Source of the DNA: Flavobacterium sp. ASV13
Lineage (GTDB): Bacteria; Bacteroidota; Bacteroidia; Flavobacteriales; Flavobacteriaceae
Assembly (NCBI RefSeq): GCF_000745775.1
Contig: NZ_JQJY01000004.1
Span: 310,001-374,000 of the forward strand
Direction of reading: 5' to 3'
Length of the DNA stretch: 64,000 bases
A program made the translations under genes and the position numbers. Below, in pieces: positions 52,591-62,836 of this stretch; position 1 is the stretch's first letter, and each line of letters starts with the position of its first letter. The notes beneath the pieces are model-generated. The model saw nothing but the letters and a program-made list of their open reading frames with translations. It was not told where the DNA came from and ran no database searches.

Positions 52591-52674
52591 TTTAACAACA
52601 ATTAATGCCTATTAAATCATTGAAATCTATTTAATCTGTGGCAAAAAAACAACCACAAAAACCAGCTCTCCATC

Positions 52675-55600
52675 ATGAAATTTAGACCACTATTATCAAT
52701 TCTACTTTTTGGAAGCCTCTTTGTCACAGCACAAAACAAACCAACTGTAAAAGAATACAAAAAAGTATTTACCACATACCCATTCTCAGATCCTGATCCG
52801 ATTCCGAAACCAGATACAAAGTTTTATCCGTATTTCCGTTTTGATGGTTTTACAGACAAACCTGTTCAGAAAGAATGGAAAGTAATCGAAATTGAAAATG
52901 ATTACATCAAACTGATGATTTTGCCTGAAATTGGCGGAAAAGTTTGGTCGGCTATAGAAAAATCTACAGGAAAAGACATTGTTTACAATAACCATGTTGT
53001 AAAATTCAGAGACATTGCCATGCGCGGACCTTGGACAAGCGGTGGTGTTGAAGGCAATTACGGAATTATCGGTCACACGCCAAACTGCGCAACTCCTGTC
53101 GATTATAAAATTATAAACCGAGAAGACGGAAGTATTAGCTGTGTAATTGGAGTTTTAGATTTACTGACCAGAACTTCTTGGAAATTAGACATCAATCTTC
53201 CAAAAGACAAAGCCTATTTTACCACAAATTCGTTTTGGTCAAACACAACCGAATTCGAACAGCCTTATTATACTTGGATGAATACGGGTATAAAAGCAGC
53301 CGAAAATCTGCAATTTATTTATCCGGGACAAACTTATATCGGGCACAACGGAGAATACAATTCGTGGCCAATTGACAAAGAAAACGGCAAAGATTTGTCA
53401 TTCTACAAAAACAACAATTTTGGCGGTTACAAATCGTATCACGTATTCGGAAAATACGATGATTTCTTCGGAGGATATTATCATGACGAAGATTTCGGAA
53501 TGGGAAGATATGGCAATCATGACGATAAACCGGGTAAAAAAATCTGGATTTGGGGATTGTCCCAACAAGGAATGATTTGGGAAAAATTATTAACCGATAC
53601 TGACGGACAATATGTTGAAGTGCAAAGCGGAAGATTGTTTAATCAGGCGAGCGAAGGCAGTAATCTTACACCTTTCAAACAGCGTTCTTTTGCACCGTAT
53701 CAAACCGATACCTGGACCGAATATTGGTTTCCTGTAAAACACACAAAAGGTTTCGTAAAAGCCAACAATTATGGTTCAGTCAATATCAAAAACGAAAATG
53801 GCTGGTTGAAAATCTATTTTTCTCCGCTTCAAAAATTAAATGAAAAAATTGAAGTTTTTGAAAACGACAAAAAAGTGTATTCAAAAGATATTGCTTTGAA
53901 TACAATGCAAACTTTTAAAGATTCAATTCAGATAAAAGTCGATTCAAATAAATTGAAATTTGTTTTGGGCAGCAATAAATTGGTTTGGAATTCTGCTCCA
54001 GAAGACGGAAACATCAATCGTCCTGTCGAAATTCCAAAAAATTTTGATCATAATTCAGTTTACGGATTGTATCAGCAAGGAAAAAATTACATCAGTTTTA
54101 AAGATTATGTTCAGGCTGAAGAAAAACTAAATGCTTGTTTGAAATTAGATCCAAACTTCGCTCCTGCCCTTTCTGCATTAGCTTCTTTACAAATAAGAAA
54201 ATTAGACTACAAAGCAGCTGTAATTTCAGCAAGCAAAGCTTTATCAATTGATACTTACGATTCTGCTGCAAATTATTTTTATGCTTTGGCGAATTTCCAT
54301 TTAGGAAATAATATCGATGCAAAAGATGGTTTTGATATTGCTGCTGCAAGTGTTGAATTTAGAAGCCCAGCTTACACTTCTTTAAGCAAAATTTATTTGG
54401 CAGAAAACGATCTGTCAAAAGCGGTTGAATATGCCGAGAAAAGCTTAGTGTACAATCAATACAATGTAGAAGGTTTACAAGTTTTAGCTGTTTTATATCG
54501 TCTTCAGAATAATTCCGATAAAGCAAATTCGGTTTTGAAAACCATTACAAAATTGGATCCGTTGAATCATTTTGCTGATTTTGAAAAATACCTTTGGAAC
54601 AATTCAAACGATTCAAAAAATGCTTTTACTACAGCGATTCAAAATGAAATGCCAGAACAGACTTTTCTGGAATTGGGAATTTGGTACAATAATATAAGTC
54701 GAAAAGAAGACGCACTAAAAGTATTTTCTATTGCAGAACCGAGTGCTGAAATTATTTATTGGAAAGCCTTTTTAGAAAACAAACCAGTTGATGTAAGCAA
54801 AATCAAACCAGGAACAAGTTTCCCTTTCAGAAATGAAACGGCTGAGATTTTGAAATCATTAATTAAAACAAACGATCAATATCAGTTAAAATATCATTTA
54901 GGTTTAATTGAATGGAATCGCAACAGTATTTCAGAAGCTAAAAGATTGTTTTCAGAATGCGGTTCAAAACCAAATGATCCTGCATTTTATGGAGCTAAAG
55001 CTTCGTTATTTAAAGATGATGCTTCAATAGTATTGGCAAGTCTTCAACAAGCTTTAAAATTGGACCCACAAGGCTGGAGATACCATAAAATGCTGGCAGA
55101 ACATTATATCGCTCAAAAACAATTTGATAAAGCGCTTACAACGGCTGAGTCTTTCTATAAAAAACATCAGGACAATTATTTGATTGGAATGTTGTATGCC
55201 AAAACATTATTGCTGAACAAAAAATACCGTGAAGCTGATTCATTCTTAACCAAATTGCAAATCCTTCCGTTTGAAGGCGCAACGGCAGGAAGACAATTGT
55301 ATCACGAAGCTAAATTGATGCAGGCTTTAGCAGAAATCAAAAACAAACAGTACAAAAAAGCATTACAATTTATTGCCGATGCCAAACTGTTTCCAGAAAA
55401 TTTAGGCGTTGGAAAACCTTATGACGAAAATATAGATGAAAGACTAGAAAACTGGCTGGATTATCAATGTTACAGCAGTCTTGGAAACAAAGAAATGGCT
55501 TCTAAATCTTTAGAAAAAATTGTCGCTTTTCATCCTGTCGTGGATAATACGGTTATGAATTTTCTTCCAGCAAATCAATTGGTTTCGACTTGGGCAATTG

Positions 55601-55770
55601 AAAAAACTTCATCTGCTCAAGAAGCTGAAAAATGGATTAAAAATCAGGCAGACTTATACCCGACAAATAAAATAGTTCAGTGGAGTTTATTGGTTTACAC
55701 TAAAAAACAATCGAATATTTTAAGCGAAGATGAAAAAGACGGTGAAGTTAGAATTATCGAAAAACTTTAA
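52675..55770 (+). CDS. secreted DUF5107 and TPR protein
   Basis: 1031 residues. Signal peptide 1-19 (SLFVTAQ). DUF5107 (about 40-360) has LMILPEIGGKVWSAIEKSTGKDIVYNNHVVKFRDIAMRGPWTSGGVEGNYGIIGHTP-type blocks, as in aldose-epimerase-like beta-sandwich sugar-binding folds. The second half (about 460-1000) holds tetratricopeptide repeats (AEEKLNACLKLDPNFAPALSAL; AAVISASKALSIDTYDSAA; and others). Such proteins are frequent in Bacteroidota glycan loci, with function unknown. It is preceded by a REP-like repeat and followed by M1 aminopeptidase. Confidence 0.88.
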   Translation: MKFRPLLSILLFGSLFVTAQNKPTVKEYKKVFTTYPFSDPDPIPKPDTKFYPYFRFDGFTDKPVQKEWKVIEIENDYIKLMILPEIGGKVWSAIEKSTGKDIVYNNHVVKFRDIAMRGPWTSGGVEGNYGIIGHTPNCATPVDYKIINREDGSISCVIGVLDLLTRTSWKLDINLPKDKAYFTTNSFWSNTTEFEQPYYTWMNTGIKAAENLQFIYPGQTYIGHNGEYNSWPIDKENGKDLSFYKNNNFGGYKSYHVFGKYDDFFGGYYHDEDFGMGRYGNHDDKPGKKIWIWGLSQQGMIWEKLLTDTDGQYVEVQSGRLFNQASEGSNLTPFKQRSFAPYQTDTWTEYWFPVKHTKGFVKANNYGSVNIKNENGWLKIYFSPLQKLNEKIEVFENDKKVYSKDIALNTMQTFKDSIQIKVDSNKLKFVLGSNKLVWNSAPEDGNINRPVEIPKNFDHNSVYGLYQQGKNYISFKDYVQAEEKLNACLKLDPNFAPALSALASLQIRKLDYKAAVISASKALSIDTYDSAANYFYALANFHLGNNIDAKDGFDIAAASVEFRSPAYTSLSKIYLAENDLSKAVEYAEKSLVYNQYNVEGLQVLAVLYRLQNNSDKANSVLKTITKLDPLNHFADFEKYLWNNSNDSKNAFTTAIQNEMPEQTFLELGIWYNNISRKEDALKVFSIAEPSAEIIYWKAFLENKPVDVSKIKPGTSFPFRNETAEILKSLIKTNDQYQLKYHLGLIEWNRNSISEAKRLFSECGSKPNDPAFYGAKASLFKDDASIVLASLQQALKLDPQGWRYHKMLAEHYIAQKQFDKALTTAESFYKKHQDNYLIGMLYAKTLLLNKKYREADSFLTKLQILPFEGATAGRQLYHEAKLMQALAEIKNKQYKKALQFIADAKLFPENLGVGKPYDENIDERLENWLDYQCYSSLGNKEMASKSLEKIVAFHPVVDNTVMNFLPANQLVSTWAIEKTSSAQEAEKWIKNQADLYPTNKIVQWSLLVYTKKQSNILSEDEKDGEVRIIEKL

Positions 55771-55842
55771 AAAATGTATTAAAAGTACAATACAATTAGC
55801 TGTACTTTTAAGACCATAAAACAATCATTTAAAATCAAAAAA

Positions 55843-58026
55843 ATGAATAACCTTTTCTTAAAATGTACTCTTTTTGGTCTTGCCTTATTAGCAGGTCAAA
55901 ATACAGAGGCGCAAAACGCAGACAAGAGCAAAGATGAATTGTCTGTTTACCGAGTAACCCCTCAAAAAGTTCACGATTTAATTCACACTAAACTTGACGT
56001 ATCCTTTGATTATGGCAAAAGATATCTGTATGGGAAAGAATGGCTGACTTTAAAACCACATTTCTATGAAACCGATTCACTTACACTTGACGCAAAAGGA
56101 ATGGATTTTAAAGAAATTGCAATTATTGAAGGAAACAAAAAAACACCTTTAAAGTATACGTATGACAATGAACAGCTTTTTATCGCTTTAAACAGAAAAT
56201 ACAAAAGCACTGAAAAGTTCACTATTTACATTAATTACACCGCAAAACCAGATGAATTAAAAGTAAAAGGAAGTGCCGCAATTACAGATGCAAAAGGATT
56301 ATATTTTATAAATCCTGATGGAAAAGATGATAAACCAATTCAGATCTGGACACAAGGAGAAACCGAAGCTTCATCGGCTTGGTTTCCAACAATTGACAAA
56401 CCAAATCAGAAAACAACTTCTGAAATTGCGATGACGGTTGACGCTAAATATGTAACCTTATCTAACGGTAAACTGGCGTCACAAAAAGCCAATTCAAACG
56501 GAACCCGCACGGATATCTGGAAAATGGATTTACCACATTCTCCTTATTTGTTTATGATGGCTGTTGGTGATTTTAAAATATCCAAAGACACTTACAATGG
56601 TAAAGAAGTAAGCTATTATCTGGAACCAAAATATGCCCCATACGCAAAACAAATATTTGGTAAAACTCCGGATATGATGAACTTTTACAGCAAAATGCTA
56701 GGTGTTGAATATCCATGGGCAAAATATGCGCAAATCGTTGCCAGAGATTATGTTTCTGGTGCAATGGAAAATACATCTGCAACTTTGCATGGCGAGTATG
56801 TACAAAAAACAGCCAGAGAATTACTGGATGACAATCAGGAAAGTACGATAGCTCATGAGCTTTTTCACCAATGGTTTGGAGATTACGTAACGGCTGAATC
56901 GTGGTCAAACTTAACCATGAACGAATCGTTTGCCACTTTTGGAGAAGTGCTTTGGCACGGTCACGATGCCGGACAGGATGCAGAAGACAGATCGCGTTAT
57001 GAAAAACTGCAGAATTATTTACGTTCTCAAAAAAATGGTGACAGTCCTATTTTAGCACGTTTTCATTACAAAAATGCAGAAGATATGTTTGATAATATCA
57101 GCTATTCTAAAGGTTCGATTATTTTGTATGCAATGAAAAACCAAATGGGTGACGAAGCCTTTTTTAAAGGATTAAATCATTATTTAACTACAAATGCTTT
57201 TAAATCTGGTGAACCGCATCAATTGCGTTTGTCTATAGAAGAAGTGACTGGAAAAGACTGGCTACCTTATTTTGATCAATGGTATTATAATGCTGGAAGT
57301 CCGATTCTGGATGTGACTTACAGGTATGCTAACGGAAAAATCATCATTACGATAAATCAATCTCAGGATAGTGCAGTACAAACCTTTACACTGCCTTTAA
57401 AAGTTGATTTTTATGTAAACGGAACTAAAATCAGAAAGGATATTTTAATTAATGAAAGACAACAAAGCTTCAGTTTTGATCTTCCTTCAAAACCAGAATT
57501 TATAGATTTAGATCCAGATAAAATCTTAGTGGGCGAAGTTAAGGTAGATAGAAAAACTGCTGCTGATTATCTTTTTCAATATAAAAATGCACCATCATAT
57601 TACAACCGAATTGAAGCTATAAAATTTGCTTCGAAAGATAGAAGTCAAGAGTCACAGCTTATTTTATTGGAAGGTTTAAAAGATCCGCAAGAAGATTTAA
57701 GAGTACTGAGTATCAAAGCAATTGATTTAAATGAAAAACAAACAAAAGATCAGGTTTTAAAAGCGCTTCTTGACATCGCTAAAAATGATAAAAAGACAAT
57801 TGCCAGAGCAAATGCTATTGTAAAATTAGCTTCTACAGGTGATGCTTCTTATAAAAGTTTAATGGAAGAAAGTATCAAAGAACAATCATACAACGTAATT
57901 GCAGCAGGAATTAGTGGATTAACAAAATATTCTCCAGCCGAAGCAGATAAAGCATTAACAGGATTAGATGACGATACAAAAAAACATGTAACGCCATTAA
58001 TGAAAAGATTTAATAGTCAAAAATAA
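55843..58026 (+). CDS. M1-family aminopeptidase, secreted
   Basis: 727 residues. Signal peptide about 1-24 (GQNTEAQN). M1 fold with SGAMENTSAT (the GAMEN substrate motif) and zinc site His338, Glu339, His342 (HELFHQW) with Glu361 (TMNESFA), a full HExxH-X18-E. The C-terminal part (about 560-720) has HEAT-like helical repeats (RVLSIKAIDLNEKQTKDQVLKALLDIA). Cleaves N-terminal residues of peptides. Inside a glycan locus it suggests that the natural substrate is a glycoprotein or glycopeptide. Confidence 0.95.
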   Translation: MNNLFLKCTLFGLALLAGQNTEAQNADKSKDELSVYRVTPQKVHDLIHTKLDVSFDYGKRYLYGKEWLTLKPHFYETDSLTLDAKGMDFKEIAIIEGNKKTPLKYTYDNEQLFIALNRKYKSTEKFTIYINYTAKPDELKVKGSAAITDAKGLYFINPDGKDDKPIQIWTQGETEASSAWFPTIDKPNQKTTSEIAMTVDAKYVTLSNGKLASQKANSNGTRTDIWKMDLPHSPYLFMMAVGDFKISKDTYNGKEVSYYLEPKYAPYAKQIFGKTPDMMNFYSKMLGVEYPWAKYAQIVARDYVSGAMENTSATLHGEYVQKTARELLDDNQESTIAHELFHQWFGDYVTAESWSNLTMNESFATFGEVLWHGHDAGQDAEDRSRYEKLQNYLRSQKNGDSPILARFHYKNAEDMFDNISYSKGSIILYAMKNQMGDEAFFKGLNHYLTTNAFKSGEPHQLRLSIEEVTGKDWLPYFDQWYYNAGSPILDVTYRYANGKIIITINQSQDSAVQTFTLPLKVDFYVNGTKIRKDILINERQQSFSFDLPSKPEFIDLDPDKILVGEVKVDRKTAADYLFQYKNAPSYYNRIEAIKFASKDRSQESQLILLEGLKDPQEDLRVLSIKAIDLNEKQTKDQVLKALLDIAKNDKKTIARANAIVKLASTGDASYKSLMEESIKEQSYNVIAAGISGLTKYSPAEADKALTGLDDDTKKHVTPLMKRFNSQK

Positions 58027-58124
58027 TTAGCAAGGTCCATTTGAATTGTTTTGTTTTTGAAAACCTCTCTAATCTGGTTCATTAGAGAGGTTACTTTTAA
58101 ATAAAAAAACCAAAATCACAGCAA

Positions 58125-59414
58125 ATGAAAAATTTATTTTACCTGTTTTTTGCTTTTCTTTTAGTCTCTTTTTCGAATGAAAAAAAAGAGGCCGAAACAA
58201 CTGTTTCTATTCCGCTTGCTGGAAATGCATTCAGTTCTGAGCATGTCGATGGAAGCAATACAATTACGGACAATGGTATTGAAAACTGGACAAATACAAA
58301 GGAATTTTTTACTGTTTATTTTAAAATTTCAAAACCTGGAACTTTTCAGATTTCTGTTGAAGAATCAGTAGAAGTTTTTGGAAAATCGGAAGTTGAATTT
58401 TCAATAAATAATGAAGTGAAAAAAGCAACTTTCAATACTTCAAAAAAAGCGGTTTCCATTGGAACCTGGACAATAAAAAAAGAAGGTTATGTTGCCCTAA
58501 AAATAAAAGGAATTAGTAAAAGCGGTACTCAATTTCCTTCCATCAACCGCTTAACAATTTCAAGCAAAGATTTTGATGGAAAAATTTCTTATGTACCAAA
58601 TAACGAAGGCAACTTTTATCATTGGGGACGTCGCGGGCCTTCAGTTCATTTAAATTATCAAGTTCCCGAAAATATTAATGCCGAATGGTATTACAACGAA
58701 ATTACCGTTCCTAAAAATGAAGACAAAATAGGTTCATATTTTATGGCAAATGGTTTTGGTGAAGGTTATTTTGGGATTCAGGTAAATTCGGCAACAGAAA
58801 GAAGAATTTTATTCTCGGTTTGGAGTCCATTTACAACAGATGATCCGAAAAGTATTCCTGAAAATCAGAGAATAAAAATGCTGAAAAAAGGAGAAAATGT
58901 TCATACTGGCGAATTTGGAAGCGAAGGTTCTGGTGGTCAAAGTTATCTGAAATATATGTGGAAAGCTGGTACAACCTATAAATTCTTATTGCGAGGAAAT
59001 CCTCAAAACGACAATTCTACAAATTATACCGCTTATTTTTATGCACCAGAATTAAAAAAATGGCTGTTGATTGCGAGTTTCAATCGTCCTCAAACACATA
59101 CTTATTTAAAAAGATTTCATTCCTTTTTAGAAAATTTCGTTCCGGAACAAGGTGATTTATCCCGAAAAGTTCTATTCAATAATCAATGGGTTTGTGACGA
59201 AAAAGGAAATTGGACTGAAGTCAATTCGGCTCGTTTTACCACAGACAATACTGGCGCAAAAGGATATCGCATGGATTTTGCAGGCGGACTCGAAAATGAT
59301 TCTTTTTATTTAAAAGATGGCGGTTTCTTTGACGATTTCACAACACCAAAAACCGTTTTCACAAGACAATTAAACAATAAAAAACCAGAAATCAATTTTG
59401 ATGCTTTGCCTTAA
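58125..59414 (+). CDS. DUF3472 domain secreted protein
   Basis: 429 residues. Lipoprotein- or Sec-type start (FAFLLVSFSNEKK). The N-terminal part (about 28-150) resembles DUF5077 (IPLAGNAFSSEHVDGSNTITDNGIENWTN); the C-terminal part (about 155-420) is DUF3472: NFYHWGRRGPSVHLNYQVP, YFMANGFGEGYFGIQVNS, FSVWSPF and GSEGSGGQSYLKYMWKAG. The pair often occurs in polysaccharide-utilisation loci and may be a carbohydrate-binding or lectin-like protein. A short hairpin-like GAACCAGATTAGAGAGG-type inverted sequence (58065-58095) lies before it, so it may be a separate transcript from the M1 gene. Confidence 0.85.
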   Translation: MKNLFYLFFAFLLVSFSNEKKEAETTVSIPLAGNAFSSEHVDGSNTITDNGIENWTNTKEFFTVYFKISKPGTFQISVEESVEVFGKSEVEFSINNEVKKATFNTSKKAVSIGTWTIKKEGYVALKIKGISKSGTQFPSINRLTISSKDFDGKISYVPNNEGNFYHWGRRGPSVHLNYQVPENINAEWYYNEITVPKNEDKIGSYFMANGFGEGYFGIQVNSATERRILFSVWSPFTTDDPKSIPENQRIKMLKKGENVHTGEFGSEGSGGQSYLKYMWKAGTTYKFLLRGNPQNDNSTNYTAYFYAPELKKWLLIASFNRPQTHTYLKRFHSFLENFVPEQGDLSRKVLFNNQWVCDEKGNWTEVNSARFTTDNTGAKGYRMDFAGGLENDSFYLKDGGFFDDFTTPKTVFTRQLNNKKPEINFDALP

Positions 59415-59455
59415 AATTGATTGCTTTAAATAATCAAAAAAATAAATAACCACAT

Positions 59456-60832
59456 ATGAAAACTCGTATTTTAAAACTCTTTTTAATCGTCTGTATTTTA
59501 TTTGGCTGGACAGTCTCGGCACAAATGATCAAAACCAAAACACCATCAAGACCAAAAGGACAGCAAGATGTTCTTAGAATGTCTGCACCTGCTATTCCAA
59601 CTGTTCGTATTGCTTTCATCGGACTTGGAATGCGCGGTCCTGGAGCTGTTGAACGCATGACGCATATTCCGGGTGTTGAAATTGTTGCACTTTGCGATAT
59701 GACTCAGGAAAACACTTCTAAAGCGAATGAAATTTTGACTAAAGCTAGATTTCCAAAAGCGCAGGAATTTTATGGTGATGAAAATGCTTGGAGAAAAGTT
59801 ACAGCGCTGCCAAATGTAGATTTAGTTTATGTAGCAACTGATTGGCTTCATCATGCCGTAATTGGCGTTCAAGCAATGAAAGACGGAAAACACGTTGCTA
59901 TTGAAGTTCCGGGAGCATTAACAATGAAAGAAATCTGGGAACTTATTGATACTTCCGAAAAAACTAGAAAACACTGTATGCAGTTGGAAAACTGTGTTTA
60001 CGATTTCTTTGAATTGACTACTTTAAATATGGCACAACAAGGTTTATTTGGAGAAATTCTTCATGCTGAAGGTTCTTACATCCATGGTTTACAGCCATTC
60101 TGGGGAGAATACTGGAACAACTGGAGAATGGATTACAACATCAAACACCGCGGCGATATTTATGCGACACACGGAATGGGGCCGGCTTGTCAGGCACTAA
60201 ATATTCACCGTGGTGACAAAATGAATTTCCTGGTTTCTATGGATACAAAAGCAGTTGGAAATCCTGCTTACATCAAAGAAAAATCAGGACAGGAAATTAA
60301 AGATTTTAGAAACGGAGATCATACCATGACGATGATTCGTACTGAAAATGGAAAAACAATCCAGATTCAGCATGATGTTACTTCGCCTCGTCCGTACAGC
60401 AGAATGTATCAATTGAGCGGTACAAAAGGTTTCGCAAATAAATATCCGTTAGAAGGTTATGCCTTAGATGGAAAAGAACTTGGGGATGATGTTAAACCAA
60501 ATCATGAAAAACTAAGCGCACATTCTTTTGTTCCTGAAGAAGTTAAAAAAGCTTTAATGGAAAAATACAAACATCCAATCGCAAAAGGAATTGAGGAACA
60601 AGCTAAAAAAGTGGGTGGTCACGGCGGAATGGATTTTATTATGGATTATCGTTTAATTCACTGCCTTCAAAAAGGACTTCCATTAGATATGGACGTTTAC
60701 GATTTAGCCGAATGGTCTTGTCTTGGTCCATTAACAGAAATTTCATTAGATAATAATTCGGCTCCTGTTGAAATTCCTGATTTTACTCGTGGAGGCTGGA
60801 ATAAACTTAAAAAATTAGAGTTTTCTGAGTAA
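59456..60832 (+). CDS. GH109-like NAD-dependent glycosidase (Gfo/Idh/MocA)
   Basis: 458 residues. Signal peptide about 1-22 (GWTVSAQ). Rossmann NAD motif GLGMRG (56-61), DWLHH, and EVPGALTMKE. The C-terminal dimer domain has LQPFWGEYWNNWRMDYNIKHRGDIYATHGMGPACQALNIHRGD, the HxGxGP/RGD blocks found in GH109 alpha-N-acetylgalactosaminidases, and HGGMDFIMDYR. GH109 removes terminal alpha-GalNAc by an NAD-based redox mechanism. The enzyme is exported, unlike most oxidoreductases of the fold, as is usual for GH109. Not all family members are GH109, so the substrate is inferred. Confidence 0.85.
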   Translation: MKTRILKLFLIVCILFGWTVSAQMIKTKTPSRPKGQQDVLRMSAPAIPTVRIAFIGLGMRGPGAVERMTHIPGVEIVALCDMTQENTSKANEILTKARFPKAQEFYGDENAWRKVTALPNVDLVYVATDWLHHAVIGVQAMKDGKHVAIEVPGALTMKEIWELIDTSEKTRKHCMQLENCVYDFFELTTLNMAQQGLFGEILHAEGSYIHGLQPFWGEYWNNWRMDYNIKHRGDIYATHGMGPACQALNIHRGDKMNFLVSMDTKAVGNPAYIKEKSGQEIKDFRNGDHTMTMIRTENGKTIQIQHDVTSPRPYSRMYQLSGTKGFANKYPLEGYALDGKELGDDVKPNHEKLSAHSFVPEEVKKALMEKYKHPIAKGIEEQAKKVGGHGGMDFIMDYRLIHCLQKGLPLDMDVYDLAEWSCLGPLTEISLDNNSAPVEIPDFTRGGWNKLKKLEFSE

Positions 60833-60924
60833 ATATTTTTTATTGGTTAGTTAAAAGGGACAAGAGGGCATTATTTAAAAAAAATGCTCTCTTGTTTATT
60901 ACAGTTATTTATAGTATTTCACTA

Positions 60925-62781
60925 ATGAAAAAAATCTTATACACCTTTTTATTTTTGCTTTTCACAGCGTTATCGTCAACTGCACAACAAAAGCAAACCT
61001 TTGCGATTCGCGACGGGAATTTTCTTTTAAATGGGAATCCGATACAAATTCACTCTGGTGAAATGCATTACTCCCGAATTCCACAGCCGTATTGGAGACA
61101 TCGTTTAAAGATGATGAAAGCAATGGGCTTAAACGCTGTTGCTACTTATGTATTTTGGAATTATCATGAAATTGTTCCCGGAGTTTGGGATTTTAAAACA
61201 GGTAATAAAAATTTAGCCGAATATATTAAAACCGCTCAGGAAGAAGGTTTGTTTGTCATATTACGTCCAGGTCCTTACGTTTGTGCGGAATGGGAATTTG
61301 GAGGTTATCCATGGTTCTTGCAAAATGTTCCTAATATGGTTATTCGCGGTAATAACACAGCTTATTTAGCCGCTACAAAGGCTTATTTTACTGAATTATA
61401 CAAACAAGTTACCGATTTACAAATTACGAAAGGCGGGCCAATTATCATGGTTCAGGGCGAAAATGAATTTGGTTCGTATGTTTCTCAACGAAAAGATATT
61501 CCGTTGGAAGAACATAAAAAATATAGTGCAGCTGTTTTTCAACAATTAAAAGATGTTGGTTTCGAAGTTCCCTTTTTTACTTCAGATGGAAGCTGGCTTT
61601 TTGAAGGCGGAGCTCTTCCAGGAGCTTTACCAACTGCAAATGGCGAAGATGATGTCGCAAAACTAAAAAAAGTGGTTGATCAATTTAATAATAATCAAGG
61701 TCCATACATGGTTGCTGAATTCTATCCGGGTTGGCTAGATCATTGGGCAGAACCTTTCCCAACACAAAAACCAGAACAAACCGTTCGTCAAACTAAAAAG
61801 TATCTAGATAATAAGGTATCGTTCAATTATTATATGGTTCACGGCGGTACCAATTTCGGATTTACTTCTGGTGCTAATTATGATAAAGAACACGATATTC
61901 AGCCCGATATGACATCATACGATTATGATGCTCCAATAAGCGAAGCCGGCTGGGCAACTCCAAAATACAATGCTTTAAGAGAACTTTTAAAAACTAAAGA
62001 AACACCAAATATTCCTGAACAAATTCCTGTAATCACAATTCCAAATATTTCTCTTTCGAAAGTGGTTGATTTGGAAGATTTAAAATCGAAAATCGATCCG
62101 ATAATCGAAGATACGCCACAAACATTTGAGCAATTAAATCAAGGCGAAGGCTATGTTTGGTACAGCAAAAAATTTACACAGCCTATCAGTGGAAAATTGG
62201 AATTAAACGGATTGCGTGATTATGCCATCGTATATCTGAACGGAAAAAAAGTTGCCGAATTAAACCGCTATTACAAAAAATACAGCTGCGAAATTGAAGT
62301 TCCTTTCAATGCGACTTTAGATATTTTAGTCGAAAATATGGGACGTATTAATTATGGTTCTCAAATTAATTCTAACAACAAAGGAATTATCAGTCCGGTA
62401 ATTATTAATGGAGAAACGATTACCGGAAATTGGGAAATGTATAAATTCCCAATGAATAAAGAACCTGACTTAACGGCTTACAAAAACTCAGGAAAAACAA
62501 ATCGTCCTGTTTTGTACCAAGGAACTTTTGATTTGAAAAAAATAGGAGATACATTTCTAGATATGAGAGACTTTGGTAAAGGAATTGTCTTTATCAACGG
62601 AATCAATATTGGCCGTTATTGGAGTGTTGGTCCACAACAAACGCTTTACGTTCCAGGATGTTGGCTTAAAAAAGGAAAAAACCAAATTACCATTTTTGAA
62701 CAAAAAAATGAAACCGTTCAAAAAGAAGTCAAAACTATTGCAACACCAATTCTAGAAGATTTAAAACCTGAAAAAGGATAA
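60925..62781 (+). CDS. GH35 beta-galactosidase, secreted
   Basis: 618 residues from the ATG at 60925, which starts a signal peptide (to about 22, SSTAQ); the frame is open to 60892 but adds no signal. GH35 barrel: EMHYSRIPQPYWRHRLKMMKAMGLNAVATYVFWNYHE, QGENEFGSY (ENE 179-181, general acid/base) and AEFYPGWLDHW (Glu265, nucleophile). C-terminal jelly-roll domains (GIVFINGINIGRYWSVGPQQTLYVPGCWLKKG) follow. Splits beta-galactosides. It ends at a strong palindromic terminator. Last gene of the glycan locus. Confidence 0.96.
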   Translation: MKKILYTFLFLLFTALSSTAQQKQTFAIRDGNFLLNGNPIQIHSGEMHYSRIPQPYWRHRLKMMKAMGLNAVATYVFWNYHEIVPGVWDFKTGNKNLAEYIKTAQEEGLFVILRPGPYVCAEWEFGGYPWFLQNVPNMVIRGNNTAYLAATKAYFTELYKQVTDLQITKGGPIIMVQGENEFGSYVSQRKDIPLEEHKKYSAAVFQQLKDVGFEVPFFTSDGSWLFEGGALPGALPTANGEDDVAKLKKVVDQFNNNQGPYMVAEFYPGWLDHWAEPFPTQKPEQTVRQTKKYLDNKVSFNYYMVHGGTNFGFTSGANYDKEHDIQPDMTSYDYDAPISEAGWATPKYNALRELLKTKETPNIPEQIPVITIPNISLSKVVDLEDLKSKIDPIIEDTPQTFEQLNQGEGYVWYSKKFTQPISGKLELNGLRDYAIVYLNGKKVAELNRYYKKYSCEIEVPFNATLDILVENMGRINYGSQINSNNKGIISPVIINGETITGNWEMYKFPMNKEPDLTAYKNSGKTNRPVLYQGTFDLKKIGDTFLDMRDFGKGIVFINGINIGRYWSVGPQQTLYVPGCWLKKGKNQITIFEQKNETVQKEVKTIATPILEDLKPEKG

Positions 62782-62784
62782 AAA

Positions 62785-62822
62785 ACAAAAAAGCCATTCA
62801 CCGCGGTGAATGGCTTTTTTTA
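62785..62822. terminator. bidirectional palindromic terminator
   Basis: Perfect palindrome centred on CCGCGG (62801-62806), with AAAAAAGCCATTCA arms and T runs on both strands, between the converging GH35 and OsmC-like genes. Confidence 0.92.
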
Positions 62823-62836
62823 TATTCGTTTAAAAA

